Assembly: GCA_963715405.1 (NCBI GenBank) | Contig: OY970239.1 | Span: 1,922,001 to 1,986,000, forward strand | Direction of reading: 5' to 3' | Length of the DNA stretch: 64,000 bases | DNA from: JALZKA01 sp963715405 | Lineage (GTDB): Bacteria; Actinomycetota; Thermoleophilia; Solirubrobacterales; 70-9 | Shown here: positions 8,814-16,317 of the stretch, piece by piece | Layout: every line of letters starts with the position of its first letter | How positions within the stretch are numbered: position 1 is the stretch's first letter | Notes under the pieces: model-generated | The model's input: the letters and a program-made list of their open reading frames with translations, nothing else | Databases searched by the model: none | Told to the model about the DNA's origin: nothing | Made by a program: the position numbers and the translations under genes

Positions 8814-10330
8814 TTGCGGCCGGGAACGAACTCGGGTACGTCGAGCTCGAGGTCGCGCGGGCGCGACTCGAACTCCGGCGCGGTGCCTACCCGGCGCTCG
8901 GGTGGGCGCCGCGTCGAGGTCGAAGTCGTTCCGGCCTCGCGCTTCAAGCCCGCGGAGCCGTCGGCGCGGCGGCCACGGCCGTCGAAACGGGTGGCGATGA
9001 CGGTCACCCACACCTGGTCTTCGAGCGACTCGTCGATGTTGGCCCCGAAGATGATGTTGGCGTCGGGGTGCGCGGCCTCCTGAACGACCTTTGCCGCGTC
9101 GGAGACCTCGAGCAGCGTGAGGTCCGGGCCCGATGTGATCGAGAGGAGGATCGAGCGCGCGCCGGTGACCGACGTCTCGAGCAGCGGCGACGAGACGGCC
9201 TTCTCAGCCGCGGTCACGGCCCGGTTGTCGCCGCCGCCCATGCCGATGCCGAGCAGTGCCTGGCCGGCGTCGCGCATCGTCGTCCGCACGTCGGCGAAGT
9301 CGAGGTTGATGAGGCCAGGAAGGGTGATCAGCTCTGAGATTCCCTGCACGCCCTGGCGCAAGACGTCGTCGGCGACCTGGAAGGCCTCAATCATCGTGGT
9401 GTTGGTCGCCAAGACCGAGAGGAGCTTCTCGTTCGGAACCACGATCAGCGTGTCGACCTCCGAGGCCAGTGCGTCCACCCCGTCGTCGGCCTGGGTCGCG
9501 CGGCGGGTGCCCTCGAAGCGAAACGGCTTGGTGACGATGCCGACGGTGAGCGCGCCGACATCGCGTGCGAGGCGAGCGACGACCGGCGCCGCACCCGTTC
9601 CGGTACCGCCGCCTGCGCCGGCGGCGACGAAGACCATGTCTGAGCCCTTGAGGAGGCGCTTGATCTTGTCCTGCTCCTCGAAGGCCGAGCGGTAGCCGAG
9701 CTCGGGATTCGAGCCGGCACCGAGTCCCCGGCTGGCACCTGTGCCGAGATGCACAGTGACGTCGGCCAGGGACTGCTGAAGCGATTGGAGGTCGGTGTTG
9801 ATCGCCATGAACTCGACGCCTGGGATCCCGGCCTCGACCATCCGGTTGACGGCGTTCACGCCGGCGCCGCCGACCCCGACGACGCGGATTACCGGCGCAT
9901 GGGGGCCGACGGTCTCCGAGCTTCGGGTGTAGTCGGGCTCGGCGCGACCGTACATCGCGGCTGAAGGCTCGGCGTCCTCGGCGAAGATCCGCGACAGGCG
10001 CTCCTTTGCGCCCGGCGCCGTCGATTCGACGACCGGGTCATCGTCCTCGATGTCGAAGATCGGCGGTCGGGCGGATGAGGGGTCAGAGGTCGCGTCCCCT
10101 GTGGGGTCAGACCCCTCGCCGCTGTCCTGCTGGGCCGACGGCGTTGGCTTTGAGGGGTCAGACCCCGGCTCGGGTACCGCGGGCATTACGCGCGTTTCAT
10201 CGTTTCGTTCGCGCTCGTCGGGGCGCGGAGGAAGCGCGGGGGCTTCGGGTGGATCCTGCGGCTCCTCCGTGGAGCGAAACAGGTCGGCGAGGGGACCTTC
10301 CCTCATGCTTGCCCTCTTACGTCGCGCCAT
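8810..10330 (-). CDS. ftsZ: Cell division protein FtsZ with a long N-terminal extension
   Basis: 506 residues. The tubulin-like GTPase core begins near residue 146 (IRVVGVGGAGVNAVNRM), with the GGGTGTG signature at about 240-246, the T7 loop NLDFADVRTTM, and a C-terminal tail ending DVPEFVPGRN that resembles the FtsZ conserved C-terminal peptide. FtsZ polymerises with GTP into the division ring. The first about 145 residues are low-complexity, proline- and acid-rich, and carry GSDP repeats encoded by the 64-bp palindromic element; this is abnormal for FtsZ. The ATG at 10330 is set by AAGGAGG 9 nt upstream, inside parA, with a 14-bp overlap. It lies outside any dcw cluster. Confidence 0.92.
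   Translation of the reverse strand: MARRKRASMREGPLADLFRSTEEPQDPPEAPALPPRPDERERNDETRVMPAVPEPGSDPSKPTPSAQQDSGEGSDPTGDATSDPSSARPPIFDIEDDDPVVESTAPGAKERLSRIFAEDAEPSAAMYGRAEPDYTRSSETVGPHAPVIRVVGVGGAGVNAVNRMVEAGIPGVEFMAINTDLQSLQQSLADVTVHLGTGASRGLGAGSNPELGYRSAFEEQDKIKRLLKGSDMVFVAAGAGGGTGTGAAPVVARLARDVGALTVGIVTKPFRFEGTRRATQADDGVDALASEVDTLIVVPNEKLLSVLATNTTMIEAFQVADDVLRQGVQGISELITLPGLINLDFADVRTTMRDAGQALLGIGMGGGDNRAVTAAEKAVSSPLLETSVTGARSILLSITSGPDLTLLEVSDAAKVVQEAAHPDANIIFGANIDESLEDQVWVTVIATRFDGRGRRADGSAGLKREAGTTSTSTRRPPERRVGTAPEFESRPRDLELDVPEFVPGRN
10103..10166. repeat. 64-bp double-palindrome element inside ftsZ
   Basis: Two perfect copies of the 13-mer GGGGTCAGACCCC (10103-10115 and 10154-10166) are 51 bp apart. 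A degenerate third copy begins at 10079. The palindrome encodes Gly-Ser-Asp-Pro in the same frame whichever strand is read. Identically spaced elements lie in parA and in the 13897-15855 gene. Confidence 0.85.
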
Positions 10331-11621
10331 GGGTCAAGACCTCCTTGGCGAGCTCCCGGTAGTAGTCCGCGGCGTTCGACTTGGGATCGTACTTCAGGAC
10401 GCTGGCGCCGCGCACCGGCGCCTCGGCGAACTTGATCGCCTTGCGGATCCGGGACTTGAAGACGAGCTCCCCGAAGTTCTCTTCGAGGATCTCGACTGCT
10501 TCCTTCGCGTGCACCGTGCGGGAGTCGAGCATCGTGGGCAGGATGCCCTCGATCTGGACCCGGGGGTTGAGATTCTCGCGGATCATGTCGAGCGTGTTCT
10601 GGAGCTGCATGAGCCCGCGCATCGAGAGGTACTCGCACTGGACCGGCACGATCACCCTGTCCGAGGCCGTGAGCGCGTTCACGGTCAAGAGACCGAGGCT
10701 CGGCGGCGTGTCGATGCAGATGAAGTCGTAGTCCGACTGGATCTCGCGGATCGCCTTCTCGAGCGAACGCTCGCGACCGATCTGCGTCGACATCGCGATC
10801 TCTGCACCGGCAAGATCGATCGACGCGACGGCGATGTCGATCTCACGATGCTGGATCACCTCTTTGAGCGAGACGTGGTGGACGAGGACGTCGTACATCG
10901 ACTTTTCGACCTTGTCGGGGTCGATGCCCTGGCTCATCGTCAGGTTGCCCTGGGGGTCGAGGTCGATGCAGAGGACTCGATGACCCGACTCCGCGAAAGC
11001 CACGGCAAGGTTCAGCGTCGTCGTGGTCTTTGCAACGCCGCCCTTCTGGTTTGCGAACGAGATGACCTTGGCACTTCCCGTCGGGCGCTCCGCCGGAGCG
11101 TCGTCGGGAGTGCCGGCGCTGATCGCCCCACGCCGCGGGGAGAGTGCGTCCTCGAAGTTGATGCGCCCGGCATCAGGGTCTTCGGCGACGGTGGGGTCAG
11201 ACACCTCGCCGGCGCTGACGGGAGCTGTAGCCGTTGGCATAGAGGTGTCAGACCCCGCCCTCGAAAACTCCTTCACCTCGACCTCCTCGGGCTCAGTCTC
11301 CTCAACACCTTCAAGCTCTTCGACGACGTCGTCCGGAGCATCCGAGCCGGGGTCTGACCCCTCTATGGCGAGGCCGTCGGCCTCTCCGTGCGTGGGCGAG
11401 GGCTCTGACCCCTCAGTCGCCACGGGCTCTGACTCCTCAGTCACCTCAGGCTCTGACCCCTCAGTCGCCACGGGCTCCGGGTGCTCGGGCACGACCTCCC
11501 CCAACTCGGCGAGTTCGGCGCCGAGGTCGGCGTCGTGCGTTGATTCGCGGCCTTCGGTCGCCGGACCGTGTCCGTCGCCGTATCCGCCCGAATGACGAGA
11601 TGCACGATTAAAAAGACCCAT
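10317..11621 (-). CDS. parA: ParA/Soj-family chromosome-partitioning ATPase with long acidic N-terminus
   Basis: 434 residues from the ATG at 11621. The ATPase core begins near residue 185 with SAKVISFANQKGGVAKTTTT, a deviant Walker A (KGGVAKTT, about 193-200), then CIDLDPQGNLT, FICIDTPPSLGLLTVNAL and RGLMQLQNT, all typical of Soj/ParA, which uses ATP-dependent nucleoid binding to move ParB complexes. No parB is adjacent. Residues 1-184 are an acidic, probably disordered region with many GSDP/GSEP repeats, some encoded by palindromic 13-mers. The upstream in-frame start at 11849 overlaps the divergent ATPase gene and is less likely. It is followed directly by ftsZ in one operon. Confidence 0.88.
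   Translation of the reverse strand: MGLFNRASRHSGGYGDGHGPATEGRESTHDADLGAELAELGEVVPEHPEPVATEGSEPEVTEESEPVATEGSEPSPTHGEADGLAIEGSDPGSDAPDDVVEELEGVEETEPEEVEVKEFSRAGSDTSMPTATAPVSAGEVSDPTVAEDPDAGRINFEDALSPRRGAISAGTPDDAPAERPTGSAKVISFANQKGGVAKTTTTLNLAVAFAESGHRVLCIDLDPQGNLTMSQGIDPDKVEKSMYDVLVHHVSLKEVIQHREIDIAVASIDLAGAEIAMSTQIGRERSLEKAIREIQSDYDFICIDTPPSLGLLTVNALTASDRVIVPVQCEYLSMRGLMQLQNTLDMIRENLNPRVQIEGILPTMLDSRTVHAKEAVEILEENFGELVFKSRIRKAIKFAEAPVRGASVLKYDPKSNAADYYRELAKEVLTHGAT
11193..11256. repeat. 64-bp double-palindrome element inside parA
   Basis: GGGGTCAGACACC (11193-11205) and GGTGTCAGACCCC (11244-11256) are 51 bp apart, the same 64-bp span as in ftsZ and the HEPN-like gene. The flank GTTGGCATAGAGG matches that at about 14418-14430. 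Confidence 0.8.
11349..11460. repeat. Further GSDP-type palindrome copies in parA
   Basis: A perfect GGGGTCTGACCCC (11349-11361) is followed by decayed relatives near 11401, 11424 and 11448 of the form GGCTCTGACYCC. All keep the same reading frame and encode GSDP or GSEP. They look like older copies than the 64-bp unit. Confidence 0.6.
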
Positions 11622-11700
11622 ACGCTCGCGACTATTCGCATCTACTCCGGCCTTTCCTTCCCGTGCAAAGAAGGACGCGTGCAAGGATCGCCCGGCACCG

Positions 11701-12624
11701 ATGCCACGGGACCTTCTCGACAAGCGGCTCGTGATCGTCACGGGAAAGGGGGGCGTGGGCAAATCGACCGTCGCCCTCGCCCTCGGCCTCAAGGGCGCTG
11801 AATCGGGAAAGCGCACGATCGTCTGCGAGGTTGCCTCGCAGGAGCGCATATCGCATGCCTTTCACCGTGGCAGGGTCGGCTTCAAAGAGACCGAGCTACG
11901 CCCCAACCTCTTCGGGATCTCGATCGACCCGGACGAGGCGATGCGCGAGTACGTCCTGCTCGCACTCAAGGTGAAGGCGATGCGCGACCTCCTCTTTCGC
12001 TCAAAGCTCTTCACCTACCTCGCGGCCGCAACGCCGGGGCTGCGCGAGCTGGTCACGATCGGGAAGATCTGGGAGCTCGCGCTCGACGAGCGACGAGTCA
12101 AAGGGACCGATCCCTACGACCTCGTGGTCGTCGATGCGCCGGCGACGGGCCACGGCGTCGGCTTCCTTCAAACGCCTCGTACGTTTGCGAACGTCGCCCG
12201 CGTGGGACCGGTCGCGGCTCAGGCTGAGACGCTTCATCGCTTCATCACGAACCGCAGAAAGACAGGCGTAGCGATCGTGGCGCTGCCCGAGGAGATGCCG
12301 GTGAACGAGACGGCAACGCTCGAGCGGGAGCTGGCACGCACCGTCGGCGTAGCCGTCGATCGCATCTTCTTGAACGGCCTCTATCCCGAACGCTTCGCGC
12401 CCCCGGACTCCGAAACGCTCGATGCCAGCCTCGCGAAGGCTTCGGGCGCTGCGCGAGACGCGATCGCGGCAGGACTCGCGGTCTCCCGGCGCACAGCCCA
12501 CCAGCGCGAGCAACTCGCGCGCCTCGGCGCCAAGACGCGGGCGCCCATCACCACCCTCCCCTTTCTCTTTGCGCCCGAGCTGGAAGCGGACGAGATCCGC
12601 GTGCTCGCCGAGGCGATGGGGTGA
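11701..12624 (+). CDS. ArsA/Get3-like P-loop ATPase, first of pair
   Basis: 307 residues. LVIVTGKGGVGKSTVALALG is the deviant Walker A of ArsA/Get3 (signature lysine KGGVGKS), and DLVVVDAPATGHGVGFL matches the switch region. It lacks the membrane-protein tail-anchor binding features I could identify and has no ArsB partner nearby, so arsenite export is unlikely. Actinobacteria commonly encode two adjacent ArsA-like ATPases of unknown role (family knowledge). It diverges from parA across about 80 bp and overlaps the next ATPase by 4 bp (GTGA), so the two products may form a heterodimer (inference). Confidence 0.85.
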   Translation: MPRDLLDKRLVIVTGKGGVGKSTVALALGLKGAESGKRTIVCEVASQERISHAFHRGRVGFKETELRPNLFGISIDPDEAMREYVLLALKVKAMRDLLFRSKLFTYLAAATPGLRELVTIGKIWELALDERRVKGTDPYDLVVVDAPATGHGVGFLQTPRTFANVARVGPVAAQAETLHRFITNRRKTGVAIVALPEEMPVNETATLERELARTVGVAVDRIFLNGLYPERFAPPDSETLDASLAKASGAARDAIAAGLAVSRRTAHQREQLARLGAKTRAPITTLPFLFAPELEADEIRVLAEAMG

Positions 12625-13736
12625 GCACCGTTGGAGACCTCATCGGCGGCAAGCGCGTCGTGATCTGCGCGGGGCCGGGCGGCGTTGGCAAGACGACCAC
12701 TTCGGCCGCCATCGCGGCGGGCATGGCGGCGCGCGGGCTGCGGGTCGCCGTTCTCACCATCGATCCGGCGAAGCGCCTTGCCGACTCCCTCGGCCTACCC
12801 GAGCTAGGGAACGTCGAACGCCAGGTCGACCCGGAGCTCTTTCGCAAGGCGGGCACGGAGCCCGGCGACGGCGAGCTGTGGGCGATGATGCTCGACTCGA
12901 AGGCGACGTTCGACGAGGTTGTCGCCAAGCACGCGCCCGACGAGGAGGCTCGCGACGCCGTGCTTTCTAATCGCATCTACATCGAGGTCTCCTCGGCCCT
13001 CGCGGGCTCCCAGGAGTACATGGCGATGGAGAAGCTCTATGAGATCTGGACGGAGGATCGCTACGACCTGCTCGTTCTCGACACGCCGCCGTCGCGGAAC
13101 GCACTGGACTTCCTGGAGGCGCCCAACCGCCTCCTGCAGTTCATCGAGGGGCGCTCGCTACAAGTCTTCCTGGCTCCGACCGGGCTCGCCGCGCGCGTTG
13201 CGGGGCGCGGCACCTCGATGATGTTCTCGATCCTGAAAAGGATCACCGGGGTTGACCTCCTCGAGGACCTCTCAGAGTTCTTCGGCGCCTTCTCGGGGAT
13301 GGTTGGCGGCTTTCGGGAGCGGGCCACAAAGGTGAATGAGCTCCTCGCGGACGAGCGAAGCACTTTTCTCGTCGTCTGCGGGCCCCAGTCGGAGGCGATC
13401 GAGGAGGCGGTGTTCTTCCGTGGCAAGCTTTCCGAGCAAGGCCTCCCGTTCGGCGGGGCAATCGTGAACAAGGTGCACCGCGCGGGAGCTGTGGCTGTTG
13501 ATGAGACTCAGGAGGAGCTCGCGCGCTTGCTCGGCGCGGACCTCGCCGAGCGGGTCGCCGCGAACTACGAGGACTACCGGGCGCTCGCGGAGCGTGACCG
13601 CAGGAACATCGCACGGCTCACGTCAGAGCTCGGCACGAACCTGGTCGAGGTCCCCTACCTGGACGAGGACGTGCACGACATCGCAGGGCTACAGGAGGTG
13701 AACGAGTACCTCTTCGGCCCGGCCTCCAGCCGGTAA
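12621..13736 (+). CDS. ArsA/Get3-like P-loop ATPase, second of pair
   Basis: 371 residues from a GTG overlapping the previous stop. RVVICAGPGGVGKTTTSAAIA is its Walker A; here the signature lysine position is proline (GPGGVGKT), a difference from the first ATPase. VLTIDPAKRLADSLG, LVLDTPPSRNALDFLEAP and a C-terminal VEVPYLDEDVHDIAGL fit the ArsA_ATPase family. The change in Walker A suggests the two paralogues have distinct roles, as in two-subunit SIMIBI ATPases. The substrate is unknown. Confidence 0.85.
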   Translation: MSTVGDLIGGKRVVICAGPGGVGKTTTSAAIAAGMAARGLRVAVLTIDPAKRLADSLGLPELGNVERQVDPELFRKAGTEPGDGELWAMMLDSKATFDEVVAKHAPDEEARDAVLSNRIYIEVSSALAGSQEYMAMEKLYEIWTEDRYDLLVLDTPPSRNALDFLEAPNRLLQFIEGRSLQVFLAPTGLAARVAGRGTSMMFSILKRITGVDLLEDLSEFFGAFSGMVGGFRERATKVNELLADERSTFLVVCGPQSEAIEEAVFFRGKLSEQGLPFGGAIVNKVHRAGAVAVDETQEELARLLGADLAERVAANYEDYRALAERDRRNIARLTSELGTNLVEVPYLDEDVHDIAGLQEVNEYLFGPASSR

Positions 13737-13896
13737 GACGGCCTTTCGGTTCCCGGGAGGGGTGTACGTCCTCAGGACGTCGAAATCTCCTCGGAAGTGG
13801 TTTCTTGCAATCGACAGAAGACTTGTGCCGCTTATATCGGCATAACTCCACCGTCGATTCGACGCGTCTGCGACACCGGCGCAGTATCGCTGAGAG
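13737..13896. other. Convergent intergenic gap with a small palindrome
   Basis: 160 bp between the second ATPase and the HEPN-like gene. It holds an odd palindrome, ACGTCCT (13766-13772), C, AGGACGT (13774-13780), and a weak TGCCG/CGGCA dyad near 13827. I see no gene or U-tract terminator. Confidence 0.4.
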
Positions 13897-15855
13897 CTAC
13901 CCGGTGGGGTCGTCAGAGCCCGCCTGAGATCGGCCCCGCTTGCGGTCGTAGCCGACCTCGGCTACGGACCACTCGGTCGTCTCAGGGCGCGGGAAGAGGT
14001 GCGAAACGCGGCTCGCGACTTCCTTGCGGTGGCTGTCGGAGTCCGCGATGAGCGCAGCGACGGGGCCTTCGTCGGGCACCGCGTGGAGGATGCGGCCCTC
14101 GTTGCGGGTCTCCACGTGCTCCTCGGGCTCACCTGCCGCGGACTGCACCTCAACTCCGGGGTTGCGCTCGGGAAGCTTTAAGCGCGGCTCGCGATCCGGC
14201 TCGCGCTCGGAGCGCGGGGCCGGCTCTGACCACTCGAAGTCCGGATCGACGCCCGGCGCGAGATGGTCGTGGATCAGGTTCTGCGCGCGCACGAACTGGG
14301 GAGCCTCGACGACTGTGGGGTCAGACCCCTCACACGCCTGGTCGAAATCCGACAGCGTCGGATTTGAGGGGTCAGACCCCGGCGTTGGCATTTCGGCGAC
14401 CGGGGTGGCTGTAGCTGTTGGCATAGAGGCGTCAGACCCCGGCTCGGGGATCTCGCCTGCGAACGGTGATTCTTCGACCATGGACACGTCGTAGTCCTCC
14501 GGTTCTTGGATGGCTCCGCCCCACTCCGCGGTCTCGCCGCGCACGTTGTCGCTCGTTCCCTCGCCCACTCGCAGCCCGTCGCCGAGGAGGACCTCGTCGG
14601 CGGTCGTCCGGAGCTCCGAGCCCAGATGGCCCAAGGAAGCGTCTTTCAAGATCGCGCGGGTCATGTCCTCGACCTCGGCTGCGACGTTCGCGGGCAGGGT
14701 GCGGCTGTCGCCGACCACGGGCTCGCCCGACCAAAGCTCACGCTCGAGTGCGATCGCGCGGTCGATAACGGCTTTCACCGCCGTGCGGTCGTCCGGCTCG
14801 GCGCAGAGCGCAGCTACGCGCATCGACATGCTGAGCGATGCCGGGCCGCCGCCTTCGAGCAAGAACCGCAGTGTGAGCAGACAGTCGTTGAGGGCCTCAA
14901 CCGTGAGAGGCCGCTCGAGTCCCGCCTCGAAGCGCGACAGGGCGCGGGAGAGGATGGCCGCAAAGCCGCCCTCGCCCCTCGCCATGCGGTTGAAGGGCGT
15001 CGAGTGATGCGCCAAGCCGCGTGAGAGGGCGGAAAGCTCGCCCACTTCGGAGTCGGCCAGGCGGTAGCCGCCCGGCCTGGGCTTGCCTGCGCCGGTAGAG
15101 ATTCGCCGCCAGCGATCGCCGCCGGTTTTCACCCATGCGTGCGGGCCGAGAGCCACGCCTCCGGCCTTGAAGAGCCGAAGCGAAGTGACTACATGCTTGA
15201 ATGTCGCGACCGCGCGGACTCCGATGTCACTTCCGTCGTCCTCGGCGCCGATCGCGTCGATGCGCGCCACGACCAGGAACGAGGGCTCCCAGCCCGCCCC
15301 GCCCATTCCGTCGCTGCCTCGCGCCTCGGGGGGCACGTCGACGGTGTCGGAGCGAACGATGGTCGCGCCGGCAAGCTCGAGCTTTTCGAGCTCCATCTGA
15401 AAGCCGCGAAGCGGGACGGCGATCTCGACCTCGCCGAGCGATGCCTCGCCGCAGTCGAGAAGCTCTTCGATGGTCTCGGTCAGCTTCACGTCGTCAAGTG
15501 TGAAATCGGTCGAGCCCTGCCAGAGGCGGCAGAGGAAGACGACGCCCGCGAGCTCGGCTCGCCTGCGCGAGTCGGCTGGGATCGGGACGCCCATCTCGTG
15601 GAGGTAAGGAGTGGCGAGGTCGTCGGACTCGATCGCAGCGCAGGTGGTGCCGTAAGAATCAAGCGTCGCAAGCTGCGCGGAGTTGTCCCGGATGAATGCC
15701 GACGTCTGGGGGACGTACTCGGCGAGCGGTGACCCCGCTCCCGTCTCACGCACCTCGTAAGGCACCTCAACCCCCGAAGCCAGGAGGTCCCGAAGGAGCA
15801 ACGCGGCATCGCCCGCCATCGTTTTCAGCCCCTCGCGGAGCACCAAGTCACGCAT
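13897..15855 (-). CDS. Protein of unknown function with HEPN-like stretch and disordered C-terminal half
   Basis: 652 residues; I do not recognise the whole protein. Residues about 275-390, including HSTPFNRMARGEGGF, a FEAGLER helix and SLSMSMRVAALC, resemble an Apea-like HEPN domain, but the usual terminal R-x4-6-H RNase motif is missing (ALERELWSG instead). From about residue 430 the chain is acidic and low-complexity, with GSD repeats at about 472, 492 and 509 encoded by the shared 64-bp element. The N-terminal about 250 residues are ordered but unassigned. An ATG at 15819 with GAGGGG nine bases upstream is a good alternative start. Confidence 0.6.
   Translation of the reverse strand: MRDLVLREGLKTMAGDAALLLRDLLASGVEVPYEVRETGAGSPLAEYVPQTSAFIRDNSAQLATLDSYGTTCAAIESDDLATPYLHEMGVPIPADSRRRAELAGVVFLCRLWQGSTDFTLDDVKLTETIEELLDCGEASLGEVEIAVPLRGFQMELEKLELAGATIVRSDTVDVPPEARGSDGMGGAGWEPSFLVVARIDAIGAEDDGSDIGVRAVATFKHVVTSLRLFKAGGVALGPHAWVKTGGDRWRRISTGAGKPRPGGYRLADSEVGELSALSRGLAHHSTPFNRMARGEGGFAAILSRALSRFEAGLERPLTVEALNDCLLTLRFLLEGGGPASLSMSMRVAALCAEPDDRTAVKAVIDRAIALERELWSGEPVVGDSRTLPANVAAEVEDMTRAILKDASLGHLGSELRTTADEVLLGDGLRVGEGTSDNVRGETAEWGGAIQEPEDYDVSMVEESPFAGEIPEPGSDASMPTATATPVAEMPTPGSDPSNPTLSDFDQACEGSDPTVVEAPQFVRAQNLIHDHLAPGVDPDFEWSEPAPRSEREPDREPRLKLPERNPGVEVQSAAGEPEEHVETRNEGRILHAVPDEGPVAALIADSDSHRKEVASRVSHLFPRPETTEWSVAEVGYDRKRGRSQAGSDDPTG
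14317..14440. repeat. 64-bp double-palindrome element plus an extra half in the HEPN-like gene
   Basis: Perfect GGGGTCAGACCCC copies lie at 14317-14329 and 14368-14380, 51 bp apart. Between them AAATCCGAC (14345-14353) and GTCGGATTT (14357-14365) form a perfect 9-bp hairpin, giving a palindrome-hairpin-palindrome unit. A further GGCGTCAGACCCC is at 14428-14440. Confidence 0.85.
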
Positions 15856-15917
15856 GCGTGAGGAGTTCTCGCGATGGAGGCGCGCTCCTGCTACGCAACG
15901 GGTGTTGCAGGCGACGC

Positions 15918-16247
15918 TTAGGCCGCGGCGGGCTGGCGCTTCCCGGCGTCGAGCCAGGCTTGGCCGTAGGCGCGCATGTCGTCGATCAACGGCACCAGCG
16001 CCTCGCCCTTGTCCGTGAGCGCGTACTCGACGCGCGGGGGAACCTCGGGAAAGGTGTTGCGCTCGACGATGCCGTGCTCCTCAAGGCAGCGAAGCCGCAG
16101 CGAAAGCGTGCGGGGGCTGATTCCGGCGAGCGAGCGCTCGAGCTCGCAAAAGCGCGCGGGTCCTCCGGCGAGGTCGCGAATCACGAGGAGGGTCCACTTG
16201 CCGGAGATGATCTCGGCGGTTCGGCATACAGGACAGGTCGAATCCAT
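15918..16247 (-). CDS. HxlR-family winged-helix transcriptional regulator
   Basis: 109 residues. CPVCRTAEIISGKWTLLVIRDL and RFCELERSLAGISPRTLSLRLRCLEEHGIV are the HxlR signature, with a conserved N-terminal cysteine that acts as an aldehyde or redox sensor in several HxlR proteins. The wing is ERNTFPEVPPRVEYALT. The start is preceded by TATGCT at 9 nt and by the inverted repeat GCTTCA-N5-TGAAGC, probably its operator. There is no obvious target gene besides itself; PilT lies downstream on the same strand. Confidence 0.88.
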   Translation of the reverse strand: MDSTCPVCRTAEIISGKWTLLVIRDLAGGPARFCELERSLAGISPRTLSLRLRCLEEHGIVERNTFPEVPPRVEYALTDKGEALVPLIDDMRAYGQAWLDAGKRQPAAA

Positions 16248-16256
16248 CCAATCCGA

Positions 16257-16285
16257 AGCATAGCCAAAGCTTCAACTAATGAAGC
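16257..16285 (-). promoter_or_regulatory. HxlR promoter and candidate operator
   Basis: TATGCT (16262-16257 on the minus strand) is 9 nt from the ATG at 16247. GCTTCA (16269-16274) and TGAAGC (16280-16285) form a perfect inverted repeat with a 5-nt spacer just upstream, in the -35 zone, where an autoregulator would act. Confidence 0.5.
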
Positions 16286-16317
16286 GTTGGCCGGTACCGG
16301 GTGAAACCAGGGTGCCC

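Noticed and set aside
11701..13736. Arsenic resistance operon
   Set aside because: The two ArsA-like ATPases have no arsB, arsC or metal-sensing ArsR nearby; the ArsR genes in the window lack metal-binding cysteines and pair with SRPBCC genes.
10079..14440. GGGGTCAGACCCC palindromes as transcription-factor operators
   Set aside because: They lie within coding sequence, in paired 51-bp spacing and in frame, far from promoters.
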